Part shown: positions 1 through 7,888 of the stretch, piece by piece
How positions within the stretch are numbered: the first letter of the stretch is position 1
How the letters are laid out: each line of letters opens with the position of its first letter
Origin: Palsa-504 sp963847965
GTDB lineage: Bacteria; Actinomycetota; Actinomycetes; Streptosporangiales; Streptosporangiaceae
Direction of reading: 5' to 3'
Length of the DNA: 64,000 nucleotides
NCBI GenBank assembly: GCA_963847965.1
Contig: CAWKCG010000001.1
Coordinates: 1 to 64,000, forward strand
Notes under the pieces: generated by a model
Told to the model about the DNA's origin: nothing
The model's input: only the letters and a program-made list of their open reading frames with translations
Database searches by the model: none
Program-made: the position numbers and the translations under genes

Positions 1-211
1 ACGCATCACAAGCCACGAACGCGGGCAGAATCGCCTCGCCGGCGACGACCAGGCTGACGCCGGCGTCCTGCACGACCGCGCCGTCGTCGCCCGGGCCGGA
101 CAGCCAGTCAGCGCTGGCGAAGATCTCGCTCACCAGGCCGATCGCGGACTTGCTCCGCAGGCCGGGGGTGCCCCGGATCAGCTTGACCAGGTCAGGAAGA
201 TCGGCAGGCAT
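1..211 (-). CDS. AIR synthase-related protein, Nit1C/sll0787 type (partial, N-terminus only)
   Basis: Reads leftward off the window edge from an ATG at 211, so only the first 70 residues are visible. They contain a GPGDDGAVV motif at about residues 36-44 and an AGEAILPAFVA stretch near residue 60. This is the ATP-binding N-terminal pattern of the PurM/SelD/ThiL (AIR synthase) fold, and specifically resembles the sll0787-type protein encoded in the Nit1C cluster, which has been linked to bacterial cyanide assimilation. The Nit1C link is supported by a second Nit1C-type gene at 9865-10353. The gene diverges from the CoM operon across a 65-base gap. The substrate is unknown, and ordinary SelD or ThiL is less likely from the motif spacing. 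Confidence 0.6.
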   Translation of the reverse strand, partial: MPADLPDLVKLIRGTPGLRSKSAIGLVSEIFASADWLSGPGDDGAVVQDAGVSLVVAGEAILPAFVACDA

Positions 212-240
212 CCGCACGCCCCTCAGGCGGTCCCCAATTC

Positions 241-269
241 TTGCACTAAAGTGTAGACATATCTATCAT
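241..269 (+). promoter_or_regulatory. Candidate sigma-70-type promoter of the CoM operon, probably leaderless
   Basis: TTGCAC (241-246) and TATCAT (264-269) are separated by exactly 17 bases in an AT-rich pocket of otherwise GC-rich DNA. The likely transcription start falls at about 276-277, on the A of the comA ATG at 277, so the message would be leaderless; no Shine-Dalgarno sequence is seen before that ATG. The same 65-base gap must hold the control region of the divergent AIR-synthase-like gene. Confidence 0.55.
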
Positions 270-276
270 AGCGTTC

Positions 277-1063
277 ATGCCTGGGCCCGACTTCCTCGAC
301 CTTCCGGCCAGGACGACCAAGCCGCGCCGCACCGGCATCACCCATGTCCTCGACGCGGGCCTCCCGGTGGACGAGGACTGCCGGCCTGCTCGAGGCGTGC
401 GGGAGGTACGTGGATGTCTGGAAGTTCGGCTGGGGCGTGGCCTACGTCGACCCTAACCTCGAGGCCAAGCTCGAGCTGCTGACCGCGCACGGAGTCCTGG
501 CCTCGCCCGGCGGCACGCTGCTGGAGATCGCCTGGGCGCAGGGCCGGGCGGCTGAGTTCCTCGGCTGGGCTCGCGCGGTCGGGTTCCCCTGCGTGGAGGT
601 GTCCGCCGGAACGGTCCCGATGGATGCCGCCGCCAAGGCGTCCCTCATCGCCGAGACCGCGGAGGACTTCATCGTGCTCGCCGAGGTGGGCGCCAAGGAT
701 CCGCAGGTCCGGATGACCCCGGGCGAATGGGCGGCGGCAGCGGCGCGCGACCTGGCCGCCGGGGCGACCTGGATCCTGGCCGAGGGCCGGGCCAGCGGGA
801 CCGTGGGCATCTACTCCGGGTCGGGCGCGGTCCGGGAGGCCGTCGTCGCGGCGATGGTGGACGCGGCCGGGACCGACGGCGTGGTCTTCGAGGCCCCGCG
901 GGAAGATCAGCAGGCGTGGTTCATCAGGCGGTTCGGCCCCGACGTCAACCTGGCCAACATCCGGCCCGGCGGGGCGCTCGGCCTGGAGACGCTGCGGCTG
1001 TCGCTGCGCGCCGACACCTACCGCGTGCCGTCGCCCGTCCCCGCGGCGGCGTGCGGAACGTGA
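277..1063 (+). CDS. comA: Phosphosulfolactate synthase ComA (XcbB1-like), frameshifted
   Basis: Adds sulfite to phosphoenolpyruvate to give (2R)-phosphosulfolactate, the first step of CoM synthesis in methanogens and in bacteria such as Xanthobacter. Family patterns visible in order are THVLDAGLP, KFGWG, GGTLLEIA, VEVSAGT, EGRASGTVGIY and FEAPREDQQ followed by FGPDVNLANI. The first 33 residues (from ATG 277) are in one frame and everything from residue 34 on is in the next. Removing one G at 375-376 joins them into about 261 residues, the usual family length, with no residue lost. The start is taken from the promoter position. The stop overlaps the next start as GTGA (1060-1063). The frameshift is probably a sequencing error; if real, the gene is dead. 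Confidence 0.85.
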
Positions 1064-2004
1064 CCGGGCCGAGCGTGAACCTCGTTCCCGCGCGCTACCG
1101 GAGCATCAGCGTGGCCAGCGTCCCCGTGCGCCTGGACGAGGCGAGCCTGCGCGCCTACTTCCTGGGCCGGCAGGCCTACCGGCGGACCAGGTACATCGTG
1201 GTTCGCGCCGCGGGGGAAGGCCCGCCGGACGGCGGCGCGGGCGCGACCGCGGTCATCGAGGTGGCGAAGCGATCGGACGCGCCGCTGTTCTCGGAGATCA
1301 CGTCCGTCACGCTGATCGCCGGACCGGGCGAGACGGCGTTCGTCGAGGCGCCCGAGGCTGACACCGGCGTGCCAAGCAGCCTCGCGCAGGTAGCGGCCGA
1401 ACGGGCGCCTGGTGCCCGGTGTGTGGTGGTGCGCGGGCGCTATGGTCACGTCGGATTCATCGCCGATCCCGCCCCGGTCAGGGTGAGGGTGGTCGAGGTG
1501 GTCCCCCCGCACCCGGCCAAGCTCGTCGACCAGGCCAGCCGCGTCCTGGACCTCGCCGAGGACCTGCCTCCGATCGAGCTGGTTCCCGAGCTCACCGACC
1601 TGGCCGCGCTGGCACGCACCCGTCCGGCCGGGCACTACCTGTTCCCGTGCCGGGCGGGAATGGCGGCAGGCGACGGGGCGGTCTCCTACCTCGACGAGAT
1701 CCCGCCGCGAGCCGACTGGACGCTGGTGGGCTGCGCCAGGTCCCGCGCCATCTACGACTGGTTCTACCAGGACGAGGCGCCGGTCGTGGACATGTGCCCG
1801 CGGAACCTGGCGCGCCGTACCCTGGCCCGGTCGCAGGCGGCGGGCGAGCCTGCCGCGATCCTCACCAAGTGCTGCCTGCTCGAGGACGAGATCGCCGTCG
1901 CCGACGGGCTGGTGGTCGTCCCGTGGGGAGCGAGCCTCGCCCAGGTCAGGGAAGGGCTGGCGCGGGCCGCCGCGGCGTGCCCCGCCGGTCTGGTCGTCCC
2001 GTGA
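1060..2004 (+). CDS. Uncharacterised Cys-rich protein of the CoM operon
   Basis: A 314-residue soluble protein of no family I can name with confidence, starting at the GTG that overlaps the comA stop. It has no signal peptide or membrane segment. Seven cysteines are present. Five of them lie in the C-terminal third in conserved-looking settings: FPC (197), GCARS (225), DMCPRN (246) and KCC (271-272). An Fe-S or other metal site, or thiol chemistry, is plausible but is inference. It sits between comA and the first lyase with 4-base overlaps on both sides, so it is almost certainly made together with the CoM enzymes. It is a candidate for one of the late steps (decarboxylation, thiolation or reduction) not explained by the other genes. 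Confidence 0.75.
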   Translation: MTGPSVNLVPARYRSISVASVPVRLDEASLRAYFLGRQAYRRTRYIVVRAAGEGPPDGGAGATAVIEVAKRSDAPLFSEITSVTLIAGPGETAFVEAPEADTGVPSSLAQVAAERAPGARCVVVRGRYGHVGFIADPAPVRVRVVEVVPPHPAKLVDQASRVLDLAEDLPPIELVPELTDLAALARTRPAGHYLFPCRAGMAAGDGAVSYLDEIPPRADWTLVGCARSRAIYDWFYQDEAPVVDMCPRNLARRTLARSQAAGEPAAILTKCCLLEDEIAVADGLVVVPWGASLAQVREGLARAAAACPAGLVVP

Positions 2005-3362
2005 GTACCCGGATCACGGACTCCCAGCTCTACGGTCACCTGTGGGGGACGGAGGAGACCCGGGCGATCTTCGGCGAGCAGGGCAGGCTGCAGGGCTGGC
2101 TGGACGTCATCGCCGCGCTGGCGCGGGCGCAGGCCGCCGAGGGAATCATCCCGGCGGCCGCGGCCCGGGCGATCACGGAGCACGCGCGGGCCGAACTGAT
2201 CGACCTGGACTTCGCCGCCGAGCAGACCCGCCTGACCCATCACTCCACCCTGGGCCTGATCCGCGCGCTGCAGGCCGTGCTGCCCGAGCAGGCCAGGGAG
2301 CACGTCTACGTGGGCGCCACCGTGCAGGACATCACCGATACCTGGACGTCCCTGGCGATCCGGCGGTCCGGCGCTGTTGCCTGGCGGGACCTGCGGCGGA
2401 TCGAGGACCACCTGCTTGGCCTGGCGGTGGAGCACCGCACGGCCGTCATGCCGGGGCGCACGCACGGCCAGCCGGGGAGCCCGGTGACCTTCGGCTGGAA
2501 GGCGGCGTCCTGGGCCGATGAGATCCGCCGTCACCTGGACCGGCTCCGTGACGGCGCGCCGCGCTGGCTGGTGGGCCAGCTCGGTGGCGGCGTGGGCAGC
2601 CTCGTCTTCTACGCAGGGCGGGGCCTCACCGTCAGAGCCCGGTTCTGCGCCGAACTGGGTCTGGCCGAGCCGGCGATCTCCTGGCTGTCGTCCCGCGACC
2701 GCGGCGCCGAGTTCGCGCAGGTCCTCGCCCTTATCTGCGGAACGCTGGCGCGCATCGGAACCGAGGTCTACGAGCTGCAGCGGCCCGAGATCGGCGAGCT
2801 CACCGAGCCGGCCCCGGCTGGCACGGTGGGCAGCATCACCATGCCGCACAAGCGCAACCCGGAAGCCAGCGAGCACCTGGATACGCTGGCCAGGCTGGCC
2901 AGGGCCCAGGCGGGCGTGATGGTGGAGGCGGTGGTGCAGCAGCACGAGCGCGACGGCCGCGGGTGGAAGGCCGAGTGGGTCGTGCTCCCCGAGATCTGCC
3001 TGCTGACCGCGGCCGCGCTGCAGGCGGGGATTGAACTGACCGGCGGGCTGCGGGTCAATGCCGCCGCGATGCGGCGCAACGCCGAACGCGGCGGCACGGC
3101 CAGCGAGCACGTCCTGGCGCGGCTGGCCCCCGAGCTCGGCGCCCGCCGCGCGCAGACGGTGCTTCATGCGGCCCTGGCTACCGACGGAGCCTCGGGCCTG
3201 ACCGCCGCCCGCGCGCTGGCCGAGGCCGGCCTGCTCGACGAAAGGGAGGGCCTGAACCTCGAGGCGGCCCTGGACACCGGCGCGTGCCTCGAGATGACCG
3301 ACTTGGTCGTCAGCCGGGCCAGGGCGGCCCGCGCCGCCGAGGCCGCGCAATGGCCGTCGTGA
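2001..3362 (+). CDS. Aspartase/fumarase-superfamily lyase, XcbC1-like (putative phosphosulfolactate phosphate-lyase)
   Basis: A 453-residue protein with the adenylosuccinate-lyase-type architecture. A TRLTHHSTLG region lies near residue 78, PGRTHGQP near residue 153, and the superfamily signature GSITMPHKRNPEASE (fumarate lyase GSSxMPxKxN) near residue 278. In Xanthobacter autotrophicus a divergent member of this superfamily eliminates phosphate from phosphosulfolactate to give sulfoacrylate. The position right after comA makes that the natural proposal. The GTG start at 2001 overlaps the previous stop (GTGA). A purine-pathway PurB role is unlikely because of the operon. Which of the two lyases here does the elimination is inferred from adenylosuccinate-lyase-like versus argininosuccinate-lyase-like character. 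Confidence 0.8.
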   Translation: MSTRITDSQLYGHLWGTEETRAIFGEQGRLQGWLDVIAALARAQAAEGIIPAAAARAITEHARAELIDLDFAAEQTRLTHHSTLGLIRALQAVLPEQAREHVYVGATVQDITDTWTSLAIRRSGAVAWRDLRRIEDHLLGLAVEHRTAVMPGRTHGQPGSPVTFGWKAASWADEIRRHLDRLRDGAPRWLVGQLGGGVGSLVFYAGRGLTVRARFCAELGLAEPAISWLSSRDRGAEFAQVLALICGTLARIGTEVYELQRPEIGELTEPAPAGTVGSITMPHKRNPEASEHLDTLARLARAQAGVMVEAVVQQHERDGRGWKAEWVVLPEICLLTAAALQAGIELTGGLRVNAAAMRRNAERGGTASEHVLARLAPELGARRAQTVLHAALATDGASGLTAARALAEAGLLDEREGLNLEAALDTGACLEMTDLVVSRARAARAAEAAQWPS

Positions 3363-4378
3363 GCCTGGCCCCGGCCGAGCAGACCGGGCTGCCCGCCAGA
3401 GTCGAGCTCGCGGCGTTGCCGACCCCGCTGGTCGCCGCCCCCCGGCTGGCCGAAGCCCTCGGGACCGGCCTGCTGTACGTCAAGCGCGATGACCTGACCG
3501 GCTTCGCGCTCGGCGGCAACAAGGCCAGGTCACTGGAGTTCCTGATCGCCGACGCGCTGCAGCGGGGCGCCGACACACTCGTCACCGGCGGCGCCCCGGG
3601 GTCCAACTTCTGCGTCTGCGCGGCGGCGGCCGCCCGGCGGGCTGGCCTGTCCTGCCGGCTGGTCATCGCCGGCGAACCCGCACAGGCCACGCCCGGCCTC
3701 GACCTCGCCCGCTCCTGGGGAGCGTCGGTCACCTGGACGCACGCGGCGGACCGCGCCAGCGTGGACATCGCGCTGCCGTCTGCGGCCGCGGATCTGGCTC
3801 GGCACGGGCACCTGTGTTGCGTCATGCCGCGCGGAGGTGCCACGGCGCTGGGGGCCGTCGGGTACGCGCTGGCCGCCGAAGAGCTGAACGGCCAGCTCAC
3901 CGGGCGTGGCGTGCGGCGGGCCTGCGTGGTGGTGGCGGTCGGGTCTGGCTGCACGCTGGCCGGCCTGGTCGCGGGGAACGCGCTGCTCGGCTGGCCGTGG
4001 CGGCTGCTCGGCGCCTCGGTCAGCCGGCCGCCGCAGGAGACAGCACGCCGGGTCGTCCAGCTGGCCAGGGAGTGCATCGCGCTGCTGGCCGGCTGCGGCT
4101 GGGTCGGCCGCGACGACGCCCGCCGCGCCGCGTCCGAGGTCCGCGGATCCAGCGTGGAGCTCATCGACGCGCGCGGTCCGGGTCACGCCCTCGAATCGGA
4201 GGAAGGCAGGTGCGCCGCCGACGCGGCGCTGCGCACCGAGGGGCTGGTGGTCGACCCGGTCTACACGGCCAAGGCGCTGCCCGCGCTCCGCCTGGCCAGG
4301 GACGAGCCGGTCGCCGTCTTCTGGCACACCGGGGGATTGCTCGCCACGATCGCCGCGGCCACCGGGCAGCCGCTATGA
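3350..4378 (+). CDS. PLP-dependent enzyme of the D-cysteine desulfhydrase/ACC deaminase fold, XcbE1-like
   Basis: A 342-residue fold-type II PLP protein. The GGNKARSLEFL motif at about residue 54 carries the Schiff-base lysine, VTGGAPGSNFCVC follows, and a phosphate-binding VGSGCTLAG loop lies near residue 197. Relatives are D-cysteine desulfhydrase and ACC deaminase. Bacterial CoM clusters include such a gene, and published work on the pathway assigns unusual reactions to PLP and aspartase/fumarase enzymes in the later steps (decarboxylation, thiolation, reduction). I do not recall the exact assignment, so the reaction is left open. It starts at ATG 3350, overlapping the upstream lyase by 13 bases, and its stop overlaps the next start as ATGA. 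Confidence 0.8.
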   Translation: MAVVSLAPAEQTGLPARVELAALPTPLVAAPRLAEALGTGLLYVKRDDLTGFALGGNKARSLEFLIADALQRGADTLVTGGAPGSNFCVCAAAAARRAGLSCRLVIAGEPAQATPGLDLARSWGASVTWTHAADRASVDIALPSAAADLARHGHLCCVMPRGGATALGAVGYALAAEELNGQLTGRGVRRACVVVAVGSGCTLAGLVAGNALLGWPWRLLGASVSRPPQETARRVVQLARECIALLAGCGWVGRDDARRAASEVRGSSVELIDARGPGHALESEEGRCAADAALRTEGLVVDPVYTAKALPALRLARDEPVAVFWHTGGLLATIAAATGQPL

Positions 4379-5946
4379 CGCAGGGGCGCCAGCCAGCCGC
4401 GGGGCCGCCCGCCGGGCCGCCCGCCGCGGAGCTGATCGCGGCCGGGTTCGAACTCGAGAACGCCGACGCTCCGCTGCTGCATCACGGGATGAACCTGGCC
4501 GATATCGCCCACGTCCTCGATCTGGCCGACGCCGGGGTCATCCCGCCCGCGGCCGCGCGGCAGATGCTCGCGCTCCTGCTCGAGACGCTGGAGGTCCCGG
4601 CCGATCAGTTCCCTTACCGGCCCGAATACGGGGAGCCCTACAACTCCCGTGAACGCTACTTCGCCGGCCGGGCCGGCGATGTCGCGGGCTGGCTGCACGC
4701 GGGCCGCCCGCGCCGGGAGGCGCTGCGCATCGCGTTCCGGCTGCAGTTGCGGGACGCCCTGGTGAACCTGATCGAGGCGGCCGCGGACCTAGCGGGCGAG
4801 CTGAGCGCCGTGGCCGAGGCACACGCCGGGACGCTGATCGCCGACCAGACGTACCTGCAGCACGCGCAGCCCTCGACGTTCGGCCATTACCTGCTGTCCT
4901 TCGCTTACCCCGTGCTGCGCGACGCCCGGCGCCTTGACGAGGCGCTGGCCTGGACCGATGCCAGCCCCGGCGGCGCCGGCTGCGTGAACGGCACCCGGCT
5001 GCGCTCGGACCGGGGGAACGTCGCCGCCCTGCTGGGCTTCCGCGATATCGCCGAGCACACCAGGGACGCCATGTGGCAGACCGACGGCCTGTTCGCCATG
5101 GTCAGCGCCGCCGCCGGGCTGCTGGTGACCCAGTCGAAGCTGGCCGAGGACCTTGAGATCTGGGCCAGCCAGGAGTTCGACTACGTCACGCTGGCCGATG
5201 CGTACAGCCGGGCCAGCGTGCTGATGCCGCAGAAGCGCAACCCGTACGCGCTGTCGATCATCCGCGGCGCCGCGGGCACCCTGATCGGCAAGCTGACCGG
5301 GCTGTTCGCGGTGGCCAAGACCCCGTCGGCGCGCAGTGACAACCTGATCTTCGCGTACGGCGAGGTGCCGAGGGCCCTGGAGCTCGCGCTGCGGACCACC
5401 CGCCTGACCGCGGGCGTGGTGTCGACGCTCGAGGTCAACGCGGAACGCATGAGCGCCGCGCTGGTGGCGGGCTTCTCGCAGGCGACGGACCTCGCCGAGT
5501 ACATCATGCAGGCGTGCGGGGTCGACTACAGGACCGCCTACCGGGTGGTCGGCCACGCGGTGCGGGAGGCCAGCGCGGCGGGCCTGCGCGGCGTGGACAT
5601 CGACGGCTCACTGCTCGACCGCGCGGCGGTCGCGGTGACCGGCCAGCCGCTGCGCCTCACCGGGCACGACCTGAGCCCGGTGCTTGACCCCGGCCAGGTC
5701 GTGCGGAGCAGGACGGGCCTGGGGGGCGCCGCGCCCGAGGAGGTCATCAGGATGGCGAACCAGGTACGACGGCAGGCGGCTGAGATGGGCACAGTGGCCG
5801 GGCGCTGGCGCGAGGCCTACCGGCAGGCCTCCAGCGAGCTCGTCGCGGCCGCGCGCCGCCGCGTCGAGGCCGGCGACTTCGAGCGAGCCGAGGCCGGCGA
5901 CCCAGAGCGGGTCGAGGCCGGCGATTCCGAGCGGAGCGCGCCATGA
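4375..5946 (+). CDS. Argininosuccinate-lyase-like aspartase/fumarase-superfamily protein, XcbD1-like
   Basis: A 523-residue protein. It has an ASL-type middle with LIADQTYLQHAQPSTFGHYL near residue 160, including the TxxQxAQP-like histidine loop, and the signature SVLMPQKRNPYALS near residue 282. An arginine-biosynthesis ArgH role is unlikely given the location, the extra Pro-rich N-terminal 20 residues and the C-terminal tail. The tail ends in three imperfect 8-residue repeats (V/A-E-A-G-D-x-E-R). As the second lyase of the operon it matches the pair of aspartase/fumarase proteins known in Xanthobacter CoM synthesis. It probably acts on sulfoacrylate or a later intermediate, which is inference. 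It overlaps both neighbours by ATGA. Confidence 0.8.
   Translation: MTQGRQPAAGPPAGPPAAELIAAGFELENADAPLLHHGMNLADIAHVLDLADAGVIPPAAARQMLALLLETLEVPADQFPYRPEYGEPYNSRERYFAGRAGDVAGWLHAGRPRREALRIAFRLQLRDALVNLIEAAADLAGELSAVAEAHAGTLIADQTYLQHAQPSTFGHYLLSFAYPVLRDARRLDEALAWTDASPGGAGCVNGTRLRSDRGNVAALLGFRDIAEHTRDAMWQTDGLFAMVSAAAGLLVTQSKLAEDLEIWASQEFDYVTLADAYSRASVLMPQKRNPYALSIIRGAAGTLIGKLTGLFAVAKTPSARSDNLIFAYGEVPRALELALRTTRLTAGVVSTLEVNAERMSAALVAGFSQATDLAEYIMQACGVDYRTAYRVVGHAVREASAAGLRGVDIDGSLLDRAAVAVTGQPLRLTGHDLSPVLDPGQVVRSRTGLGGAAPEEVIRMANQVRRQAAEMGTVAGRWREAYRQASSELVAAARRRVEAGDFERAEAGDPERVEAGDSERSAP
5863..5934 (+). repeat. Three in-frame 24-base tandem repeats at the 3' end of the second lyase
   Basis: Three copies of a 24-base unit encode VEAGDFER, AEAGDPER and VEAGDSER just before the stop. 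The tail is acidic/basic mixed and probably disordered. Being a multiple of 3, copy number could change without a frameshift. Confidence 0.8.
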
Positions 5947-7382
5947 CCGAGATGCCTGGCGCCCGGCCGCTGCTGCCGCAGGCCGTCGCCGTGGTCAACG
6001 TCGGGCTGCCGCTGTTCGCGGACGCCGTCGCCGCCCAGGGGGCGGAGGTCGTCTCGGTCGACTGGCGGGTCCCGGCGGGCGGCAGGCAGGAGGCCGTCGC
6101 CGCCCTGAGCCGGCTGTTCGGTCGGCACGCCGGGCAGATCGACGCGGCCAACGCCGAGGTGGTCCGGCGGATGGACACCGCGGTGCCGCTGCTGACCGGG
6201 ATACGGACCGTGGCCGAGGTCGTGACCGACCTGCCGGACCGGACTCTGCTGCACTGCGGCCCGGCCATCGGTTACGGCGACGCCCCCGACCCGCTGCGCA
6301 GGTCGATGCGCGCGGCCGTGGTCGCGGAGGGCTGGGCCGCCGGGCCGCAGGAGGCGCACGCGCTGCTGGACCGCGGCGAGATCGGGCTCAGCCCCGCCAA
6401 CGAGCACCGGATCGTGGTCCCGATGGCGACGGCCCTGGAACCCGGCGCGCCGGTTTACGTCGTGGAGAACCGGGCCGGCGGCACGACGGCGTTCGCGCCG
6501 GTCTGCCAGGGGCCGGGGCAGGTCGCGTGGTTCGGCTGCGACAACGCCGCCGCGATCGAGCGACTCCGGTTCCTCCGCGACGTCGCGGCGCCCGTGATCG
6601 GCCAGGTCCTCGAGCGGTCCGGCCCGCTGGACGTGCTGGCCCTGGCCGCACAGGCGATCGCCATGGGCGACGACGTCCACGTCAGGACCCAGGCCGCGAC
6701 CAACCTGCTCATCCGCGAGTGGCTCCCCCACCTGGCCGGGCTCGCGGACCCGGCCCGGGTCGCGTTCGCGCGGTTCCTGGCCGGCAACCACCTGTTCTTC
6801 CTGACCCTCGCGATGGCCGCGGCCAGGTCGGTGACCGAATGGGCGGCCCAGGTGCAGGGCGCCTCCATCGTGACGACGATGGCGCGCAACGGGACCGAGT
6901 TCGGGATCAGGCTGGCCGGCGAGGACCGGTGGTTCACCGCGGCGGCGCCTGAGGTCGGCAGCGGGCTCTACTACCCGGACCAGGGCCCTGAGACCAGCGC
7001 ACCAGATATCGGCGACAGCGCGGTGCTCGAGCTCACCGGCCTGGGCGCGGCCGCGGCGGCCGGGTCGCCAGCGGTGGCCCAGTTCCTCGGCGGGTCGATG
7101 TCGGCCGCGGCCGCCCTGACGAACCGGCTCGCGACGGTGTGCGCGGGACGGTCGAGCCGGTTCAAGATCCCGGTGCTCGGGATGGCGGGCACGCCGCTGG
7201 GGGTGGACGTGCGAAGGGTCGTCGAGCTCGGGATCACGCCGGCGGTGACCACCGGCATCCTGCACCGTGACGCCGGGACCGGGCAGGTCGGCGCGGGCGT
7301 GGCCGAGGCACCGCTGCGGTGCTTTGCCGACGCGCTCGCCGACCTCGACCGCCGCCTGGCCGCTCAGGCCGAAGGGTCCTGA
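5943..7382 (+). CDS. DUF1116 family protein (AllG/YlbE-like)
   Basis: A 479-residue protein resembling the DUF1116 family, whose Escherichia coli member YlbE/AllG works with FdrA/AllF in oxamate carbamoyltransfer. Visible features are an N-terminal QAVAVVNVGLPLFADAV stretch, typical of proteins acting with FdrA-type CoA-ligase-like partners, GPAIGYGDAPDPLRRS near residue 105, and the HVRTQAATNLL and GNHLFFLTLAMAAA segments. No FdrA partner is visible in the window. It begins at an ATG overlapping the second lyase stop (ATGA), so it belongs to the CoM operon. Its contribution there is unknown; a carbamoyl- or acyl-transfer step, or a link to the nitrile/amide genes next door, is speculation. 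Its end overlaps the convergent OsmC gene by 19 bases. Confidence 0.7.
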   Translation: MTEMPGARPLLPQAVAVVNVGLPLFADAVAAQGAEVVSVDWRVPAGGRQEAVAALSRLFGRHAGQIDAANAEVVRRMDTAVPLLTGIRTVAEVVTDLPDRTLLHCGPAIGYGDAPDPLRRSMRAAVVAEGWAAGPQEAHALLDRGEIGLSPANEHRIVVPMATALEPGAPVYVVENRAGGTTAFAPVCQGPGQVAWFGCDNAAAIERLRFLRDVAAPVIGQVLERSGPLDVLALAAQAIAMGDDVHVRTQAATNLLIREWLPHLAGLADPARVAFARFLAGNHLFFLTLAMAAARSVTEWAAQVQGASIVTTMARNGTEFGIRLAGEDRWFTAAAPEVGSGLYYPDQGPETSAPDIGDSAVLELTGLGAAAAAGSPAVAQFLGGSMSAAAALTNRLATVCAGRSSRFKIPVLGMAGTPLGVDVRRVVELGITPAVTTGILHRDAGTGQVGAGVAEAPLRCFADALADLDRRLAAQAEGS

Positions 7383-7888
7383 TCGCCGCGGGCCCCGGGT
7401 ACGCCGCCGGCTGCGGGGGCCTGGCGGGCTTGGGGGATCCGGCCGGCTTCAGGAGCCCGGCCGACTTTGGGGGCGGCGTGGGCCTCGGCGATGACCACCT
7501 CGATCGCCGGCGGCGACATGATCGTGTTCGACACGTAGCAGACCCGCAGCGCGGGATCGATCAGCGCGCCCACCACGTCGGCGGGCGCGCTCGTGGTGAC
7601 CTGGAGCTGGAGCGCGCTGAACTTCGGCCCGTCGTAGACCCCGGTCGCCTTGACCGCCAGGTCCGGCAGCGAGATGCCCCGCTTGCCCGCTGACCAGGTC
7701 AGGGCCAGCGCGTAGCAGGATGCCACCGCGGCCAGGAGGTACTCGGTCGGCATCGGGCCGGTACCCGTGCCTCCCGCTTCCTCCGGCTCGTCCACGATCA
7801 GGTCGAATCCGGCCGCCGAGACGCGGCACCGCCAGCCGCCCTCCCACACGGCGGTTACCGAGGTCGAGTGCCCGCTGTCGGCCGGCAT
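7364..7888 (-). CDS. OsmC family peroxiredoxin-like protein
   Basis: A 174-residue OsmC/Ohr-fold protein, start at ATG 7888. The fold is shown by TEYLLAAVASCYALAL (first redox cysteine) and RVCYVSNTIMSPP (second cysteine), with the usual N-terminal VTAVWEGGWRCRV strand. Such proteins reduce organic or lipid hydroperoxides with thiols. It is the last gene of the leftward nitrile hydratase unit, inside the 3' part of the preceding reading frame. An organosulfur-handling role next to CoM genes is possible but not shown. The last 30 residues are Ala/Pro-rich and probably unstructured. Confidence 0.75.
   Translation of the reverse strand: MPADSGHSTSVTAVWEGGWRCRVSAAGFDLIVDEPEEAGGTGTGPMPTEYLLAAVASCYALALTWSAGKRGISLPDLAVKATGVYDGPKFSALQLQVTTSAPADVVGALIDPALRVCYVSNTIMSPPAIEVVIAEAHAAPKVGRAPEAGRIPQARQAPAAGGVPGARGDQDPSA

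Noticed and set aside
373..380. Programmed frameshift in comA
   Set aside because: No slippery run or downstream structure is evident, and four other genes in the window show the same one-base insertion, so sequence error is simpler.
727..3362. Very long overlapping frames on both strands across the CoM operon
   Set aside because: They lack family motifs, are Arg/Gly/Pro-rich and are shadows expected in GC-rich coding DNA; the chosen frames carry clear motifs and 4-base couplings.
2001..5946. Housekeeping PurB and ArgH genes
   Set aside because: Both lyases are coupled to comA and a PLP enzyme with no purine or arginine genes nearby, and the second has atypical termini.
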